A DNA stretch of 46,103 nucleotides from Streptomyces colonosanans (GTDB taxonomy: Bacteria > Actinomycetota > Actinomycetes > Streptomycetales > Streptomycetaceae), in NCBI RefSeq assembly GCF_001866645.1, contig NZ_MLYP01000015.1, positions 1-46,103 of the forward strand, read 5' to 3'. Numbering within the stretch: the stretch's first letter is position 1; every line of letters starts with the position of its first letter. A program made the translations under genes and the position numbers. Below are positions 18,639 through 26,725 of this stretch, one piece after another. Below the pieces are notes generated by a model that had not been told where the DNA came from, ran no database searches, and saw only the letters and a program-made list of their open reading frames with translations.

Positions 18639-19265
18639 ATGACGATCAAGGACACCCCCGAGGAGTGGGAGGTCAGGGCGAGCAGGACCCCGTTCGTCGG
18701 CAACAAGACCTCCGTCCGCACCGACGACGTGGTCATGCCCGACGGCTCGGTTGCCCGCCGGGACTACCAGGTGCACCCCGGCTCCGTCGCCGTCCTCGCC
18801 CTCGACGACCGGGGCCGGGTGCTGGTCCTCCGGCAGTACCGCCACCCCGTGCGGCACAAGCTCTGGGAGATACCGGCCGGCCTCCTCGACGTCCCCGGCG
18901 AGAACCCGCTGCACGCCGCCCAGCGCGAGCTGTACGAGGAGGCGCACGTCAAGGCCGAGGACTGGCGGGTGCTGACCGATGTCTACACCACGCCCGGCGG
19001 CTGCGACGAGGCCGTGCGCATCTTCCTCGCCCGGGACCTGTCCGAGGCGGAAGGACAGCGCTTCCAGGTCGAGCACGAGGAGGCCGACATGGAGCTGGCC
19101 CGGGTGCCGGTCGAGGACCTCGTCCGCGGTGTGCTGGCCGGCGACGTGCACAACAACTGCCTTGTCGTCGGAGTCCTTTCCCTGGTCGCCGCACGGGACG
19201 GCGACGGTCTGGACGCCCTGCGCCCGGCCGAGGCGCCGTGGCCGGCGCGGCCGTTCGCGTCCTGA
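18639..19265 (+). CDS. NUDIX hydrolase, ADP-ribose pyrophosphatase type
   Basis: This 208-residue protein has the NUDIX box PAGLLDVPGE followed by NPLHAAQRELYEEAHV, which gives the metal-binding REL-x-EE core. The strand before it, VLVLRQYRHPVRHKLWEIPAG, with RQYR is typical of ADP-ribose pyrophosphatases, and YTTPGGCDEAVRIFLA (P-G-x-x-(D/S)-E) supports this. It would hydrolyse ADP-ribose or a similar sugar nucleotide to AMP and sugar phosphate in the cytosol. The ATG has GGGAGGA 8 bases upstream. It directly follows pyrG, an arrangement common in actinobacteria. Confidence 0.93.
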   Translation: MTIKDTPEEWEVRASRTPFVGNKTSVRTDDVVMPDGSVARRDYQVHPGSVAVLALDDRGRVLVLRQYRHPVRHKLWEIPAGLLDVPGENPLHAAQRELYEEAHVKAEDWRVLTDVYTTPGGCDEAVRIFLARDLSEAEGQRFQVEHEEADMELARVPVEDLVRGVLAGDVHNNCLVVGVLSLVAARDGDGLDALRPAEAPWPARPFAS

Positions 19266-19456
19266 GGCCGCGTCGGCCCGCTTGCCCGCGGACCCCACAC
19301 CCGGACGACGCCATCGGTCCTACCATCGCCTGATCCGATCGGGGGATGGGTGCGCCGTGCTCCGACGGGAGCGTCGCAGAGCGTGAACTAGGCTCTGGAA
19401 ACGACCCGCCCAAGGCCCGGCGGGCCCGTGTGCGCGGTGGGACGGGAGCGTGGCCC

Positions 19457-21526
19457 GTGACGGATCAGGCGGTGGAGGCAGACGGCAGCGAGCTGCCGCC
19501 GGGCGATCGGCGTCCCGCCGTCACGGAGCGTCATTTCCTCGGCCGCACAAGGGAGTTGAAGGATCTGCTGGCCGATATCGAGCGTGCGGGCCTCGACACC
19601 CTCACCGGCCGCAAGGCGCCCCGCGCGCGGGTGCTGCTCATCGCGGGCCGGCCCGGATCCGGCCGCACCGCGCTCGCCGAGGAACTGGTACGCGAGGTGG
19701 CGGACCGCTATGCGGACGGAGTGCTGCGTGCCCGGCTCAGCGAGCCCGACGGCACACCCGTACCGACCGAGCGCACCGCCCGGGAGCTGCTCACCGCCCT
19801 CGGCCTGCCCACCCCGCCCGGAGCCGGCGAGGACGAGCTGGGCCAGGCGGTGCGCGAGGCTCTCCGGGAGCGTCGCGTGCTGCTCCTGCTCGACGACGCG
19901 GTGGCCGCCGACCAGGTCGACGCGGTGCTGCCCGAGACACCCGACTGCCTTGTCGTCGCCGTCTCCGAGGGCCCGCTGACCGGCATCACGGACGTGCGCC
20001 CGTGCATTCCGGGCGGCCTGGACACCAAGTCCGCGCAGGAGCTGCTCACCCGGTACACCGGCTCGGTGCGCATCACCGTCGACCCGCGCGCCGCCGAGGT
20101 GCTCGTCGAGGAGTGCGCCGGCCACCCCGCCTCGCTGGTCCTCGCCGGCGGCTGGCTGGCCGCCCGCCCCAAGGCCGCCGTCGCCGACCTCGCCAAGCAG
20201 TTGCGCGCCAGGAACGACGAAGGGCCGCCTGCGGCCCGGGTCTTCCGGCTCTCGTACGAGGGACTGCCGAACGCGGCCCGGCGGACCCTGCGCTTGCTCT
20301 CCCTGGCCCCCGCCGGTCTCGTCGACCCGCACACGGCCTCCGCACTGGCGGGCTGCTCGGTGGAGGACGCCCATGGCACCCTCGACGACTTCGCCGCCCT
20401 CGGCTTCCTGCGCCGCATGGACTCTCCGCTACCGCGGTACGCGGTCCCCGGATGCCTGCTGCCCCTGCTGCGCGCGCTCGCCGAGGACCAGGACCGCCCG
20501 GCCGAACTGCAGTTGGCCCGCGCGCGGATGCTGGAGCGGACCGTGCGGTTGCTGCAGTCCTGCCGTGCGATCACCGAGACCGACAGTCCCCAGGCCCGTG
20601 AGAAGCTCGCCGGCCTGCCCCGGGCCCTGCGCTTCCCGAGCCCCAGGGCCGCCGAGGACTGGCTGCGTACCTGGCAGCCGGCGCTGCTGGCCGCGGCCCG
20701 GCACGCGGTCGCCGACGGCGGGCTGGACACCCTGGCCCGCCGCCTCATGGCCGCGCTGGTGCGGGCCATGGTCGCCCACTTCGGCACCCGTGCGGCCGCG
20801 CCCGAGCTGTACGGCATCCACCGGCTCGTCCTCGACGTCGCCGAGCGCAGGAACCTGCCCCGGGAGCGGGCGGCGGCCCTGCTGAACCTCGCCGACCTGG
20901 ACGCGCAGACCGGCCGGACTGCCGAGGCACTGGCCCGTTACCGGGCCGCGCTGGACGCCGGACGGGAGGCGAGGGACCCGTATGCGACGGGCCGCGCGAT
21001 GGAATCCGTAGGCGGCGCCCACCAGGAACTGGGGGACTACGACCGGGCCGCCGACTGGTACGGCCGCGCCCTGGCCCAGCGTCTCGCCCGTGACGAGCGC
21101 GCGGACGCCGCCCGGCTCTACGGCCGCATCGCCACCGTCCACACCTACGCGGGCCGCTACGCGGAGGCACTGCGCAACTGGCGCGCGGCGGCCGCCGAGC
21201 ACCGCAGATACGGCGATGTGGCCGCCCACGCACGGGCGTTGAGCGAGCTGGCCCGGATCCAGGAGTACGCGGGCCGGCCCGAGGAGTCGCTGCGCACCGG
21301 CCAGGAGGCCCTCGAGTGGGCGCAGCGCGCGGAGGACGTGCGGCTGCAGGCGGCGCTGCGGCTGCGGCTGGCCGACACCCTGGAGCACCTCGGCGACCCG
21401 GCGTCGGCCCGGCTCCACCGGGAGGTCGCCGAGCGCCTGCGGGGAGAGGAGTGCCAGGACCGGGTGATTGCACCGAATCAAGACACGAAAGCCTACGAAA
21501 TCCGCAGTGCATCCGATGAGGATTAA
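19457..21526 (+). CDS. NB-ARC-type STAND ATPase with C-terminal TPRs
   Basis: This is a 689-residue protein. After a short N-terminus comes an NB-ARC-like module: Walker A GRPGSGRT near residue 65, Walker B RVLLLLDDAV near 145, and a winged-helix part (FRLSYEGLPNAARRTLRLLS, typical of AfsR-like proteins). The last 250 residues are TPR pairs (YRAALDAGREARDPYATGRA, YDRAADWYGRALAQRL, YAEALRNWRAAAAEHR). It lacks the BTAD/OmpR DNA-binding domain of AfsR/SARP regulators, so it may be a signalling scaffold, not a DNA-binding activator. The start GTG has GGGAG at 8 bases; the frame extends upstream without a ribosome site. It lies between NUDIX and ald on the same strand. The trigger and partner are unknown. 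Confidence 0.85.
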   Translation: MTDQAVEADGSELPPGDRRPAVTERHFLGRTRELKDLLADIERAGLDTLTGRKAPRARVLLIAGRPGSGRTALAEELVREVADRYADGVLRARLSEPDGTPVPTERTARELLTALGLPTPPGAGEDELGQAVREALRERRVLLLLDDAVAADQVDAVLPETPDCLVVAVSEGPLTGITDVRPCIPGGLDTKSAQELLTRYTGSVRITVDPRAAEVLVEECAGHPASLVLAGGWLAARPKAAVADLAKQLRARNDEGPPAARVFRLSYEGLPNAARRTLRLLSLAPAGLVDPHTASALAGCSVEDAHGTLDDFAALGFLRRMDSPLPRYAVPGCLLPLLRALAEDQDRPAELQLARARMLERTVRLLQSCRAITETDSPQAREKLAGLPRALRFPSPRAAEDWLRTWQPALLAAARHAVADGGLDTLARRLMAALVRAMVAHFGTRAAAPELYGIHRLVLDVAERRNLPRERAAALLNLADLDAQTGRTAEALARYRAALDAGREARDPYATGRAMESVGGAHQELGDYDRAADWYGRALAQRLARDERADAARLYGRIATVHTYAGRYAEALRNWRAAAAEHRRYGDVAAHARALSELARIQEYAGRPEESLRTGQEALEWAQRAEDVRLQAALRLRLADTLEHLGDPASARLHREVAERLRGEECQDRVIAPNQDTKAYEIRSASDED

Positions 21527-21701
21527 TGCAATGAAAGGCTAGACAGCTCGAAATCCTTCATTAGACTGGCCCCACCGCCGGTTCTCCTGCGGTGTCTCCC
21601 GGTACGTTCCCCTGTGCCCGGGTATGACAAGCATTGACCGGGCTTGCACTGCCCCGGCATGCACAGCCCCAGAACCCTCTGAGTCAAGGACCGTGATCGA
21701 C

Positions 21702-22817
21702 GTGAAGGTCGGCATCCCCCGCGAGGTCAAGAACAACGAGTTCCGGGTGGCTATCACCCCCGCCGGCGTGCACGAGCTGGTGCGCAACGGACACCAGGTC
21801 GTCGTCGAGCGGAACGCCGGCGCCGGCTCCTCGATCCCGGACGAGGAGTACGTGGCCGCCGGGGCCGAGATCCTGGAGACCGCAGACGAGGTCTGGGCCG
21901 CCGCCGACCTGCTGCTCAAGGTCAAGGAGCCCATCGCCGAGGAGTACCACCGGCTCCGCAAGGACCAGATCCTCTTCACCTACCTGCACCTGGCCGCCTC
22001 CAAGGAGTGCACGGACGCCCTGCTGGAGTCCGGCACCACGGCCATCGCCTACGAGACGGTCGAGCTGCCGAACCGCGCGCTCCCGCTGCTCGCCCCGATG
22101 TCCGAGGTCGCGGGCCGTCTGGCCCCGCAGGTCGGCTCCTACCACCTGATGCGCGCGGCCGGCGGCCGCGGTGTGCTGCCCGGCGGTGTCCCGGGCGTGC
22201 TCGCCGCCAAGGCCGTGGTCATCGGTGCCGGCGTGTCCGGCTGGAACGCCGCGCAGATCGCCATCGGCCTGGGCTACCACGTCACCCTGCTCGACAAGGA
22301 CATCAACAAGCTCAAGGAAGCGGACAAGGTCTTCGGTACGAAGATCCAGACCGTCGTCTCCAACGCCTTCGAGCTGGAGAAGGCCTGCCTCGAGGCCGAC
22401 CTCGTCGTCGGTGCCGTCCTCATCCCGGGTGCCAAGGCCCCGAAGCTGGTCACCAACGAGCTGGTCTCCCGGATGAAGGCGGGAAGTGTCCTTGTCGACA
22501 TCGCGATCGACCAGGGCGGCTGCTTCGAGGACTCCCGCCCGACCACGCACGCCGAGCCGACCTTCAAGGTCCACGAGTCGGTCTTCTACTGCGTCGCCAA
22601 CATGCCCGGCGCCGTCCCCAACACCTCCACCTACGCGCTGACGAACGCCACGCTGCCCTACATCGTGGAACTCGCCAACCGCGGCTGGGTCGAGGCGCTG
22701 CGCCGTGACTCCGCGCTGGCCAAGGGCCTCAACACCCATGACGGCAAGGTGGTTTACCAGGGCGTCGCCGACGCCCTCGGCCTGGAGCACGTCGAGCTGG
22801 AGACCCTGCTCGGCTAG
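21702..22817 (+). CDS. ald: Alanine dehydrogenase
   Basis: This 371-residue NAD-dependent L-alanine dehydrogenase interconverts pyruvate + ammonia and alanine and links amino acid use to nitrogen and redox balance. N-terminal MKVGIPREVKNNEFRVAITP, LLLKVKEP with the substrate Lys, TYLHLAA with the active-site His, the Rossmann region VVIGAGVSGWNAAQIA, and VDIAIDQGG with the catalytic Asp are all present. The GTG start at 21702 gives exactly the family length and lies 11 bases after AAGGA. A GTG three codons upstream (21693) would leave only 2 bases of spacing. The leader of about 175 bases after the STAND gene may hold its own promoter. Confidence 0.96.
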   Translation: MKVGIPREVKNNEFRVAITPAGVHELVRNGHQVVVERNAGAGSSIPDEEYVAAGAEILETADEVWAAADLLLKVKEPIAEEYHRLRKDQILFTYLHLAASKECTDALLESGTTAIAYETVELPNRALPLLAPMSEVAGRLAPQVGSYHLMRAAGGRGVLPGGVPGVLAAKAVVIGAGVSGWNAAQIAIGLGYHVTLLDKDINKLKEADKVFGTKIQTVVSNAFELEKACLEADLVVGAVLIPGAKAPKLVTNELVSRMKAGSVLVDIAIDQGGCFEDSRPTTHAEPTFKVHESVFYCVANMPGAVPNTSTYALTNATLPYIVELANRGWVEALRRDSALAKGLNTHDGKVVYQGVADALGLEHVELETLLG

Positions 22818-22892
22818 TCCTGCCGAAGGCCCGGGTCCGAACTCCCGGCGCCGCAAGGCGACAGGTCAACCCGCGTCGTCAACACCACATGC

Positions 22893-22925
22893 CCGGCCGG
22901 ACCTTGCCCGACAAGGTCCGGCCGG
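22893..22925 (+). terminator. ald terminator
   Basis: Perfect 13-base arms (ccggccggacctt at 22893-22905 and its complement at 22913-22925) enclose a 7-base loop, 75 bases after the ald stop. It separates ald from the parA-like operon. The remaining bases of the 22818-23185 gap (368 bases) hold the operon promoter at 23084 and nothing else I can support. Confidence 0.8.
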
Positions 22926-23083
22926 ATGTGTGTATGGTCACTTTGCGACACTCGTTCAACTCGCCTCGAACGCAACCCTTCCACCGTTTCGCACACCGGT
23001 GAAACCCGGCGAACGACGCCCGGGCACCCTTGACAGCGGCATGGTTCATTGCCGACACATCGGGCCGGGTCCGGCGGATTGTG

Positions 23084-23113
23084 TTGCTGCGGACCGCCGA
23101 CACGCCATAGAGT
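23084..23113 (+). promoter_or_regulatory. Probable sigma-70-type promoter of parA-scp operon
   Basis: TTGCTG at 23084-23089 and TAGAGT at 23108-23113 are separated by 18 bases, a fair match to the housekeeping (HrdB) consensus. The start of transcription would be about 23120, giving a leader of about 66 bases that contains the strong AAGGAGGT site. A TTGACA at 23030-23035 also stands out, but it lacks a good -10. Confidence 0.5.
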
Positions 23114-23185
23114 CGCCAACCGTCGGCATGGTGCCACGCTGACCTATCTAGAAGTTTCCTGGTCACCAAGGAGGTAAGACGACTT

Positions 23186-24361
23186 GTGAATGAGTCGACA
23201 TTTACTCCCGGGGGTGGTCAACCAGGAATGCCTGCGCGGGCCACGGGCCCCACGGGGCTCGAGGCTGTCGGCTCCGTCGCTGTCCGTACCTTCGCAGCCC
23301 ACCAGAGCCAGAGCCCCCACCTGGCTCCGACAGCACACCAGAGCATGGATGGCCCACACGTGAACGCCATGGCCGGCAACGGGAGAGGCGGGGTCCACAA
23401 CAACTTCGCCGACTACGACGAGCTGCCCGAAGGGCACTTCTACGACCCCGACGCCGAATACGAGCCCGATCCCGAGTACGCGGCGACGCTCGCGCCCGAC
23501 GCGGCCCGCCAGCGCCGTGAGCGCATCGGCCCGACCGGCCGCCCGCTGCCGTACTTCCCCATCCCGGGTCCGCTGACCAACCACGGCCCCGCGAAGATCA
23601 TCGCGATGTGCAACCAGAAGGGCGGCGTCGGCAAGACGACGTCGACCATCAACCTGGGCGCCGCGCTCGCGGAGTACGGGCGCCGGGTGCTGCTCGTCGA
23701 CTTCGACCCGCAGGGCGCGCTGTCGGTGGGCCTCGGCGTCAATCCCATGGAGCTCGACCTCACTGTCTACAACCTGCTCATGGAGCGGGGCATGTCCGCG
23801 GACGAGGTCCTGCTGAAGACGGCGGTCCCGAACATGGACCTGCTGCCGAGCAACATCGACCTGTCCGCGGCCGAGGTCCAACTGGTCTCGGAGGTCGCGC
23901 GGGAGTCGACCCTGCAGCGGGCCCTCAAGCCGCTGCTGCCCGACTACGACTACATCGTGATCGACTGTCAGCCCTCGCTCGGCCTGCTCACCGTGAACGC
24001 GCTCACCGCGGCGCACAAGGTGATCGTGCCGCTGGAGTGTGAGTTCTTCGCGCTGCGCGGTGTCGCGCTGCTCACCGAGACCATCGAGAAGGTCCAGGAG
24101 CGGCTCAACCCGGAGTTGGAGCTCGACGGCATCCTCGCCACGATGTACGACTCCCGGACCGTGCACAGCCGCGAGGTCCTCGCGCGGGTCGTCGAGGCGT
24201 TCGACGACCACGTCTACCACACGGTGATCGGCCGGACCGTGCGCTTCCCGGAGACCACGGTCGCCGGTGAGCCGATCACCACGTACGCCTCCAACTCCGT
24301 CGGTGCCGCCGCCTACCGCCAGCTCGCCAGGGAGGTGCTCGCCCGGTGTCACGCCGAGTGA
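23186..24361 (+). CDS. ParA-family ATPase (second ParA, scp operon)
   Basis: This 391-residue ParA/Soj-type ATPase has the deviant Walker A motif QKGGVGKTTS (signature Lys145, Lys150) at residues 144-153, Walker A' VDFDPQGALS and Walker B YIVIDCQPSLG. About 130 residues precede the ATPase fold. They are Gly/Pro/acid-rich and probably disordered, unlike the short N-termini of the ParA encoded at the replication origin with ParB. No parB or parS is nearby, so this is an orphan ParA. GTG start with an excellent AAGGAGGT 10 bases upstream. It heads an operon with an RHH-like gene and scpA/scpB, which points to chromosome organisation. Confidence 0.93.
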   Translation: MNESTFTPGGGQPGMPARATGPTGLEAVGSVAVRTFAAHQSQSPHLAPTAHQSMDGPHVNAMAGNGRGGVHNNFADYDELPEGHFYDPDAEYEPDPEYAATLAPDAARQRRERIGPTGRPLPYFPIPGPLTNHGPAKIIAMCNQKGGVGKTTSTINLGAALAEYGRRVLLVDFDPQGALSVGLGVNPMELDLTVYNLLMERGMSADEVLLKTAVPNMDLLPSNIDLSAAEVQLVSEVARESTLQRALKPLLPDYDYIVIDCQPSLGLLTVNALTAAHKVIVPLECEFFALRGVALLTETIEKVQERLNPELELDGILATMYDSRTVHSREVLARVVEAFDDHVYHTVIGRTVRFPETTVAGEPITTYASNSVGAAAYRQLAREVLARCHAE

Positions 24362-24918
24362 GTCTGCCGGGGGCCGACGAACTGTTCCGTACCACCGGGG
24401 GAATGGCGCTCCAGGCGTCCACTCCCAGGCGCCAGGCGGGCGGCGAGGCCCGGGTGCCGGGTCCCGCGGGCGAGAGCGACGCGACGGTCGCGGAGGACGC
24501 ACCGCCGTCGGTGCCCGTGCAGGGCGGTGACGGCGAGGGCGACGAGCACGTCGCGGCGGACGCCGCGCAGGCGGAGGCGGGGGAGTCCCGCACACGGGCC
24601 GCCGCGGCGGAGCGGGCCGCGCGGCGCCAGGCGGCGCAGGAAAGTTCTGCTGGTACGTCCGCGGCCCAGCCGCGCAAGCGGGGGCGTGCGGCCGGGCGGC
24701 GGCCCAGCGGGCGCGAACGGCACGACGAGAAGATCACCGTGTACGTGTCCGCGGAGGAGCTGATGGATCTGGAGCACGCCCGTCTCGTGCTCCGGGGCGA
24801 GCACGGGCTCGCGGTCGACCGCGGGCGTATCGTGCGCGAGGCGGTCGCCGTGGTGCTGGCGGATCTGGAGTCCCGCGGGGACGCGAGCATTCTCGTACGT
24901 CGGCTGCGCGGGCGGTAA
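24346..24918 (+). CDS. RHH-like putative ParA partner protein
   Basis: This is a 190-residue protein. Residues 1-125 are low-complexity (Ala/Glu/Pro/Gly then Arg-rich). The C-terminal 60 residues are compact: EKITVYVSAEELMDLEHARL, then DRGRIVREAVAVVLADLESRG. A beta strand (KITVYVS) followed by two helices with R-I-V-R-E-A is the layout of ribbon-helix-helix DNA-binding proteins. Small RHH proteins (ParG, Omega) serve as centromere-binding partners of ParA on plasmids, so a similar role with the ParA encoded just upstream is a reasonable inference. It overlaps parA by 16 bases if GTG 24346 (GGAGG 10 bases upstream) is used; GTG 24358, with a 4-base overlap, is an alternative. Confidence 0.8.
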   Translation: MSRRVSLPGADELFRTTGGMALQASTPRRQAGGEARVPGPAGESDATVAEDAPPSVPVQGGDGEGDEHVAADAAQAEAGESRTRAAAAERAARRQAAQESSAGTSAAQPRKRGRAAGRRPSGRERHDEKITVYVSAEELMDLEHARLVLRGEHGLAVDRGRIVREAVAVVLADLESRGDASILVRRLRGR

Positions 24919-24923
24919 GCAGG

Positions 24924-24929
24924 TAGCCT
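24924..24929 (+). promoter_or_regulatory. Possible internal -10 box before scpA
   Basis: TAGCCT ends 9 bases before the scpA ATG, and no clear Shine-Dalgarno sequence precedes that ATG. A leaderless scpA transcript may add to read-through from the parA promoter. Confidence 0.35.
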
Positions 24930-24938
24930 GCGACGGCC

Positions 24939-26057
24939 ATGACCTCGTACGACGGCTCCGCTCCCGCTACCGGCCCCTCCGGCTTCGGCGGCCGTCGGCG
25001 TGCGCTGGGGCGCGGGCCCGGGGCTGCGTCCCGGCCTGCTCCGCCTGAGGCGACGAGCGAGTCTCCGGTCGCGGGCCAGGGGCATGACGTCGGCGAGAGC
25101 GACGACCGACAGCCCGGTCCGCAAGCCGCCTTCGAGGAATCCGAAGCCGTGCCGGACCCCGCGTCCCACGGGCCCGGGGCTGCCGTGACCTCGGACGAGA
25201 CGGCCAAGCCCCCGGGGGAGCCGGAGCCCGGTGACGGAGTGTTCAAGGTCCGGCTCGCCAACTTCGAGGGGCCGTTCGACCTCCTCCTCCAGCTGATCTC
25301 GAAGCACAAGCTCGATGTCACCGAAGTCGCCCTGTCCAAGGTGACCGACGAGTTCATGGCGCACATCCGCGCCATGGGGCCGGACTGGGACCTCGACCAG
25401 ACGACCGAGTTCCTCGTCGTCGCCGCGACCCTGCTCGACCTCAAGGCCGCACGGCTGCTGCCCGCCGCCGAGGTCGAGGACGAGGCCGACCTCGCCCTGC
25501 TCGAAGCCCGGGACCTGCTGTTCGCGCGGCTGCTGCAGTACCGCGCGTACAAACAGATCGCGGAGATCTTCAACCGGCGGACCGAGGACGAGGCCCGGCG
25601 CCACCCCCGTACCGTCGGCCTCGAACCCCACCATGCCGACCTGCTGCCCGAGGTCGTCATCAGCATCGGCCCGGAGGGGTTCGCCAGGCTCGCCGCCAAG
25701 GCGATGCAGCCCAGGCCCAAACCGCAGGTCTACGTCGACCACATCCACGCCCCGCTGGTGTCCGTGCAGGAACAGGCCCAGATCGTGGTCGTCCGGCTGC
25801 GCGAGCTCGGCGAGACCAGTTTCCGCGTGCTCGTCCAGGACACGGACGACACCCTCACGGTCGTCGCCCGCTTCCTTGCGCTGCTGGAGCTGTACCGCGA
25901 GAAGGCCGTGGCACTGGAACAGGAGGCCGCCCTCGGCGAGCTGGTGGTGCGCTGGACCGGCGGGGACGGCGACGGGACACCCACGGTCACGGACGAGTTC
26001 GACCGGCCGCCCGAGGATCCCGCCAAGAACCGCACGACCCCACAGGAGAAGGCGTGA
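24939..26057 (+). CDS. scpA: Condensin kleisin subunit ScpA
   Basis: This 372-residue kleisin bridges the two SMC heads of bacterial condensin for chromosome segregation. After about 95 disordered residues rich in Pro/Glu, the ScpA fold begins: VFKVRLANFEGPFDLLLQLI, SKHKLDVTEVALSKVTDEF, then EFLVVAATLLDLKAARLLP, and the C-terminal winged helix (RFLALLELYREKAVALEQE). Kleisins of other phyla are about 250 residues; the extra length is the N-terminal extension and a C-terminal tail. Its GTGA end overlaps the scpB start by 4 bases, so the two are translated together. Confidence 0.94.
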   Translation: MTSYDGSAPATGPSGFGGRRRALGRGPGAASRPAPPEATSESPVAGQGHDVGESDDRQPGPQAAFEESEAVPDPASHGPGAAVTSDETAKPPGEPEPGDGVFKVRLANFEGPFDLLLQLISKHKLDVTEVALSKVTDEFMAHIRAMGPDWDLDQTTEFLVVAATLLDLKAARLLPAAEVEDEADLALLEARDLLFARLLQYRAYKQIAEIFNRRTEDEARRHPRTVGLEPHHADLLPEVVISIGPEGFARLAAKAMQPRPKPQVYVDHIHAPLVSVQEQAQIVVVRLRELGETSFRVLVQDTDDTLTVVARFLALLELYREKAVALEQEAALGELVVRWTGGDGDGTPTVTDEFDRPPEDPAKNRTTPQEKA

Positions 26058-26725
26058 GCGAGGAGACCGCCGAGGTTCCGGCCGGCCAGAGCACCGTGGC
26101 CGGGCTCGACCTCAAGCCCGCCCTGGAGGCCGTCCTCATGGTCGTGGACGAGCCCGCCACCGAGGAGCACCTCGCGAAGATCCTCGAGCGGCCCCGGCGG
26201 CAGATCGCCGACGCGCTGCGCGAACTCGCGGACGAGTACACCGTGCAAAGGCGCGGATTCGAGCTGCGGTTCGTCGCGGGCGGCTGGCGCTTCTACACCC
26301 GGGCCGCCTACGCCCCAGCCGTGGAGCGCTTCGTGCTCGACGGGCAGCAGGCCCGGCTCACCCAGGCCGCCCTGGAGACCCTCGCGGTGGTCGCCTACCG
26401 CCAGCCGGTCAGCCGCACCCGCGTCTCGGCGGTCCGCGGAGTGAACTGCGACGGTGTCATGCGCACCCTCCTCCAGCGCGGTCTGGTCGAAGAGGTGGGC
26501 ACGGAACCCGAAACAGGTGCGATCCTGTACAGGACGACGAACTACTTCCTGGAGCGGATGGGCCTGCGCGGCCTGGACGAGCTCCCGGAGCTCGCGCCCT
26601 TCCTCCCGGAGGCGGAGGCGATCGAGGCCGAGACCCAGGAGGGCGTACTGTCGTTCGACCCGGACGCCCCCGATGCTCCGGACGCAGACGATGATCACAC
26701 GACGAACACGACGACGGAACTTTGA
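26054..26725 (+). CDS. scpB: Condensin subunit ScpB
   Basis: This 223-residue partner of ScpA in the SMC-ScpAB complex is a KITE-type dimer. Two winged helices are recognisable: LKPALEAVLMVVDEPATEEH with RRQIADALRELADEY, and QAALETLAVVAYRQPVSRTR with VRGVNCDGVMRTLLQRGLVEEVG. The C-terminal 40 residues are acidic and probably disordered. It starts at GTG inside the last codons of scpA and its stop overlaps the ATG of the pseudouridine synthase by one base. Confidence 0.95.
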   Translation: MSEETAEVPAGQSTVAGLDLKPALEAVLMVVDEPATEEHLAKILERPRRQIADALRELADEYTVQRRGFELRFVAGGWRFYTRAAYAPAVERFVLDGQQARLTQAALETLAVVAYRQPVSRTRVSAVRGVNCDGVMRTLLQRGLVEEVGTEPETGAILYRTTNYFLERMGLRGLDELPELAPFLPEAEAIEAETQEGVLSFDPDAPDAPDADDDHTTNTTTEL

